Positions 60,641 to 64,000 of a stretch of DNA of 64,000 bases are shown one piece after another; the first letter of the stretch is position 1; the number at the start of each line of letters is the position of its first letter. This stretch comes from Clostridiales bacterium UBA1234 (GTDB lineage: Bacteria; Bacillota; Clostridia; TANB77; UBA1234). A program made the translations under genes and the position numbers. The notes under the pieces are model-generated. The model made no database searches, was not told where the DNA came from, and saw only the letters and a list, made by a program, of their open reading frames with translations. The stretch is from assembly GCA_002308995.1 (NCBI GenBank), contig DBWQ01000005.1:8817-72816 (forward strand), read 5' to 3'.

Positions 60641-62305
60641 CTATGATAGTGTTTCTAACCCTTGTCTCATTTTTTGGATAAACTCACGTAATTCTTGTGG
60701 CATTTCTAATTGTGGTGGATGAATCGTTCGATAACAAAGTGGATTAGTTTCATTTAATACCTCCTGAATACGGCTTTCTATCTGTAAAACCTCACTTCCA
60801 TATTCTTTCATTTTCTCTAAGTTTTTTTCTCCTCGATAATAGTGAAATGCCTTACTTAAAAAATCAGCATACATAATATAGTTATACATCGTATACTTGT
60901 TTAAAGCTAAACGTTTCTTTTCATATACAAGTGCTTTGTCAAAGTTTTTTTCTTTTTGTTCATGATTAGAAAACGCTTCATATACTCCCGAAACATTTTG
61001 ATTCAAGCGATATATCTTTTTGGCCAGTTTGAATTGTTCTTCTTCTTCTGCGACAGAATACAATCTTTCTTGCAATGCTTCTGTATGAAAAGGAACTACT
61101 TGATAAGTAAATTCATAATCTTTAGTCTTGTATCCTATTTCTCCCAAAAGTAGCCATGTATAAAGAAGTGTTGTGGTATAAAAAATCCATTTTACCGACG
61201 TTATTTGGGTAAATGATGTTTTTTCTTCTTCTGGAATCATAAGGATCATCATCAAAACAAATATTAAGTATTCTAAATCAATATCAATAAGAGAATGGCC
61301 CATGATTAATATCATCAAAAGACGATTCTTTTTAGTTTGTTTTTTGTCAAAAAATGAAAAACAAACCATTACCATCAAACAAATGCAAGGAATAAATCCA
61401 ACATCTAAAAGCACTTGAAGAACCGAATTGTGTACAAATTTACTATCATATACTCCTGTTTGAGTTTCTGATTGTTTATAATAAAAACCTTCATAGCCAT
61501 AACCAAATGGTCTTTCCTTGATTAACAAAATGGCATCTTGGTAATACATGAGTCTTGTAAGGAACTCACTACTTTGAAGCATTTTTCCATCAATTCTTTT
61601 ATCGAGTTTGGAATAATAATGGCTACCAACAAACAATGTTAAAAAAGCGAGCATACAGACAATCATTTTTTTCCATTTTTGTTTATTGAAAAACAAAGAA
61701 ACAATCATTGAAAAAATTGTCAGCAAAATAATGGCACGGCTATTCGTTAACACAATTCCTATCATTAATAATGAAAGCAAGAAATAGTCTTTTTTGTGGA
61801 TATCAACTTGGTTCATTAAGATTGTAAGACCCAAAAGTAAGTATAATCCATAGCTATTGGCGTACAAAAAAACGCCTTGCATACGATTATCATTCCATAC
61901 ACCCGGCACTTTGAGTAATGCCATAGCAATGGAAACAATCACGCTTCCTGCCCCAGAATAGGCAATCATCTGAAAATATCTTTCTTGTTTTTCATATTGC
62001 ATAAACAGCAAAAAGAACAATACTATGACGGCATTTTTAAAAAATGCTAACACCGTCATTCCTTTGTCGATTGCATAAAACGATGTTACCAAAAAACTAA
62101 TCCAATAAACTCCAAGCAACGCAAAATACTTTTTGGGAGGAAGAACAAATCTTTTATTCTTTTTTAACTGATAGAGGATTCCACATGAACAAAGTATGGC
62201 TACTAAAAATAAGCTAAAAAGCGAAAGAAGACCAGAAAACAAAGGAACTATCAATAGAACTCCTTCAATGATATTGAATTTGTTTTTTTCCCTTCTTTCG
62301 CTCAT
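60641..62305 (-). CDS. O-antigen ligase/polymerase-like membrane protein
   Basis: About 10-12 membrane helices and the Wzy_C signature region (ERPFGYGYEGFYYKQSETQT, KFVHNSVLQVLLDVGF) place this 554-residue protein in the O-antigen ligase family. In Gram-positive bacteria such proteins polymerise or attach wall and capsule glycans. The last 160 residues are helical and TPR-like (YEAFSNHEQKEKNFDKALVYEKKRLALNKYTMYNYI). The start is the ATG after GTGAGG, eight codons into the longer frame. It follows murF by 70 bp. Confidence 0.82.
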   Translation of the reverse strand: MSERREKNKFNIIEGVLLIVPLFSGLLSLFSLFLVAILCSCGILYQLKKNKRFVLPPKKYFALLGVYWISFLVTSFYAIDKGMTVLAFFKNAVIVLFFLLFMQYEKQERYFQMIAYSGAGSVIVSIAMALLKVPGVWNDNRMQGVFLYANSYGLYLLLGLTILMNQVDIHKKDYFLLSLLMIGIVLTNSRAIILLTIFSMIVSLFFNKQKWKKMIVCMLAFLTLFVGSHYYSKLDKRIDGKMLQSSEFLTRLMYYQDAILLIKERPFGYGYEGFYYKQSETQTGVYDSKFVHNSVLQVLLDVGFIPCICLMVMVCFSFFDKKQTKKNRLLMILIMGHSLIDIDLEYLIFVLMMILMIPEEEKTSFTQITSVKWIFYTTTLLYTWLLLGEIGYKTKDYEFTYQVVPFHTEALQERLYSVAEEEEQFKLAKKIYRLNQNVSGVYEAFSNHEQKEKNFDKALVYEKKRLALNKYTMYNYIMYADFLSKAFHYYRGEKNLEKMKEYGSEVLQIESRIQEVLNETNPLCYRTIHPPQLEMPQELREFIQKMRQGLETLS

Positions 62306-62375
62306 CTTTTCCTCACACTTTCTTTTCATTTTTATGTATATTACAAATCATTCTCTGTGGCAATTCTCTCATAGC

Positions 62376-63746
62376 TTACACAGTAAGTACTTGATCAATT
62401 TTTTCAATAATTGTTTCAAATTTCATTCCTCGTGATGCCTTAACTAAAACATCATCTTCTTTTTCCAAAATAGTGTCTAGTTTATCTAAAACATCCTCCG
62501 TTTTAGATAGTGTTAGAATAGCTGTTTCAGGCATGCCATTTTGTACGGCACCATTTTTCACATCTTGGCAAAAATCTCCTATGGATATTAACTTATCCAC
62601 TTTAGCTTCTGCTACTGCTTTGCCAATCTCTTCATGAAGTTTTGATGAATACTTTCCTAACTCTAAAACATCCCCCAAAATGGCTACCTTACGTTTCCCG
62701 TTTTGTGAAAGTAGTGCATCTAATGCTGCTTTGATAGACTCCAAGCTTGCATTATAACAATCATTAATAATCGTCATTCCATTGATTTTTTCTATATTCA
62801 TACGCATTTTAGTATATTGGCAGTGTTCTAGGGCTGCTTGTATTTTTTCCATCGGAATATGATAAAGTCTTCCCACACCAATTGCGAGTAGAGCATTATA
62901 CACAAATTTTTCAGAAGATAGCATAATTTTAAATGCGTATTCTTTTCCAGACTCTTGCACACAAAAAGTGGTACAATCCTTGTTTACTTGAACATTGTAT
63001 GCTTGGTAATCCGCTTGCTTTTGGATGCCAACTGTCATAAGACGTGGTTTCACCTTTTCAACGGTACCTAATAAATCGTTATCCGTATTTAGAATGAGTG
63101 TTCCCTCTTCATCCATTCCCTCTAATATTTCTAGCTTTGCTTTTAAAATATTCTCTCGACTTCCTAAATTGCCGATATGAGATGTACCGATATTGGTAAT
63201 TAAGGCAACATTTGGTTTGGCGATATTTGTCAATAATGACATTTCTCCCATAGCACTCATTCCCATCTCTAGTATTATCATCTCTTGATTTTGATAATTG
63301 ATTAAAGTAAATGGCATTCCAATTTCGTTATTGAAGTTTCCTTCATTTTTAAGCGTTGTATATGTACTACTAAGAACTGCATATACCATATCTTTGGTGG
63401 TAGTTTTTCCAACACTACCTGTAATGGCAATGAGTGGAACATTCATCATACTCATCCTATCATTTTTGGCAAGTGTATGTAGCGCTTCTAACGTATTATC
63501 TACTTTAATCAAGAATTTACCTTGTGGCACTGCAATTTCTTCGGTAGAAAAAGCCCCTATAGCTCCATTTTCAAAGGCATTTCGAATATGATTAGGTCTT
63601 TCTTCTATTTTACTAGATAGTGGAATAAAAAAACTATTCTCTTTTTGTTCTCGGCTATCGATTGTAAAAGCCTCTATTTCCATAGTATCATCAACTTCAT
63701 TTAATAAAGTTCCCCCAGAGTATGCAAGTAATTCTTTTAGTTTCAT
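62376..63746 (-). CDS. murF: UDP-N-acetylmuramoyl-tripeptide--D-alanyl-D-alanine ligase
   Basis: MurF adds D-Ala-D-Ala to the UDP-MurNAc-tripeptide in the cytosol. The Mur-ligase P-loop GSVGKTTTKD is at residues 110-119. The NEGNFNNEIGMPFTLIN stretch and EMGMSAMGEMSLLT are typical of MurF, as are INDCYNASLESIKAAL and the ILGDVLELG segment of the C-terminal domain. The 456-residue length is normal. AAGGGG lies about 13 bp before the ATG, rather far, but no better start is present. It pairs functionally with alr. Confidence 0.95.
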   Translation of the reverse strand: MKLKELLAYSGGTLLNEVDDTMEIEAFTIDSREQKENSFFIPLSSKIEERPNHIRNAFENGAIGAFSTEEIAVPQGKFLIKVDNTLEALHTLAKNDRMSMMNVPLIAITGSVGKTTTKDMVYAVLSSTYTTLKNEGNFNNEIGMPFTLINYQNQEMIILEMGMSAMGEMSLLTNIAKPNVALITNIGTSHIGNLGSRENILKAKLEILEGMDEEGTLILNTDNDLLGTVEKVKPRLMTVGIQKQADYQAYNVQVNKDCTTFCVQESGKEYAFKIMLSSEKFVYNALLAIGVGRLYHIPMEKIQAALEHCQYTKMRMNIEKINGMTIINDCYNASLESIKAALDALLSQNGKRKVAILGDVLELGKYSSKLHEEIGKAVAEAKVDKLISIGDFCQDVKNGAVQNGMPETAILTLSKTEDVLDKLDTILEKEDDVLVKASRGMKFETIIEKIDQVLTV

Positions 63747-63970
63747 TTTCTCTTCATCCCCTTATGATAAATCATTTTTATTTTACCAAAAATGATGTTT
63801 TTTTCAAGATTTTTAAAAATGATTTTCGTATATTCTATTTTCTTTTTCAACATAATAATACTGAATTCTTTGCAACATGCTTTTTTCTTTTAACATAAGA
63901 AGAATTCAAGAAGATAATATTTTTAAAAATAGTATTTTCATAGTTTTAGAAAGAAAGGATTGAAGTAATA

Positions 63971-64000
63971 ATGAAAAAAACCATATTTTTAAGTTTATTC
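63971..64000 (+). CDS. start of a probable exported protein (cut by window end)
   Basis: An ATG at 63971 begins MKKTIFLSLF, a typical signal-peptide start, with GAAAGG about 12 bp upstream. Only ten codons are visible, so function cannot be judged. Confidence 0.45.
   Translation, partial: MKKTIFLSLF

Overview
The window is AT-rich DNA (about 35-37 % GC in lines counted by eye) from a Gram-positive-type Bacillota, probably an uncultured clostridial or related gut lineage. The reasons are WhiA, a SipW/TasA-type export system, four S-layer-homology (SLH) surface proteins, a SpoVB-type flippase, strong GGAGG ribosome sites, TTGACA-17-TATAAT promoters, and UGA used as a stop codon. Almost all genes lie on the minus strand. 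The lineage is an inference; no rRNA is present to fix it.

Layout. 0-2.8 kb: whiA (cut by the window edge), prmC and a DUF1385 membrane protein form one operon. 2.8-5.8 kb: a SipW signal peptidase, its TasA/camelysin-like substrate, a second signal-peptidase homologue whose catalytic Ser is Tyr, and an unknown coiled-coil protein. 6-13.1 kb: a small membrane protein, a radical-SAM/DUF2344 pair, an independent structured RNA gene of about 410 nt, a cytidylate-kinase-like protein, a Na+/Ca2+-type exchanger and uvrB. 13.2-28.7 kb: an accessory-looking stretch with SLH and CAP surface proteins, a REP-associated (Y1/HUH) transposase and eight copies of a dispersed two-half-site repeat at the 3' ends of genes, mixed with alr, an ATP-grasp protein, a flippase and mutY. 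28.7-38.4 kb: one long operon with a promoter near 38.4 kb: solute-binding/VWA fusion, XpaC (frameshifted), solute-binding protein, TelA and an alpha-2-macroglobulin (A2M) without a thioester. 38.4-41.05 kb: three monocistronic GC-rich genes (50-62 % GC in lines counted), each with its own promoter and terminator, clearly foreign in composition. 41.1-46.5 kb: a second A2M, with a thioester and with a membrane domain inserted in its middle. 46.6-54.3 kb: a giant SLH/VWA surface protein and a smaller SLH protein. 54.7-58.1 kb: an exported metalloprotease and an operon of BI-1, a peptidase-less FtsH-like AAA protein and an atypical thioredoxin. 58.1-58.5 kb: a strongly promoted RNA gene that is a tRNA-Gly-like cloverleaf with about 130 extra nt in the anticodon loop. 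58.5-64 kb: exported and envelope genes, an O-antigen-ligase-like protein and murF.

Much of the window serves the envelope: wall precursor synthesis (alr, murF, flippase), surface proteins held by SLH domains, protein export (SipW) and envelope surveillance (A2M, TelA/XpaC, BI-1/FtsH-like). The most unusual items are the split tRNA-like gene, the GC-rich three-gene cassette, the transposase-repeat system, the peptidase-less FtsH/BI-1 module and the A2M with an embedded membrane domain.
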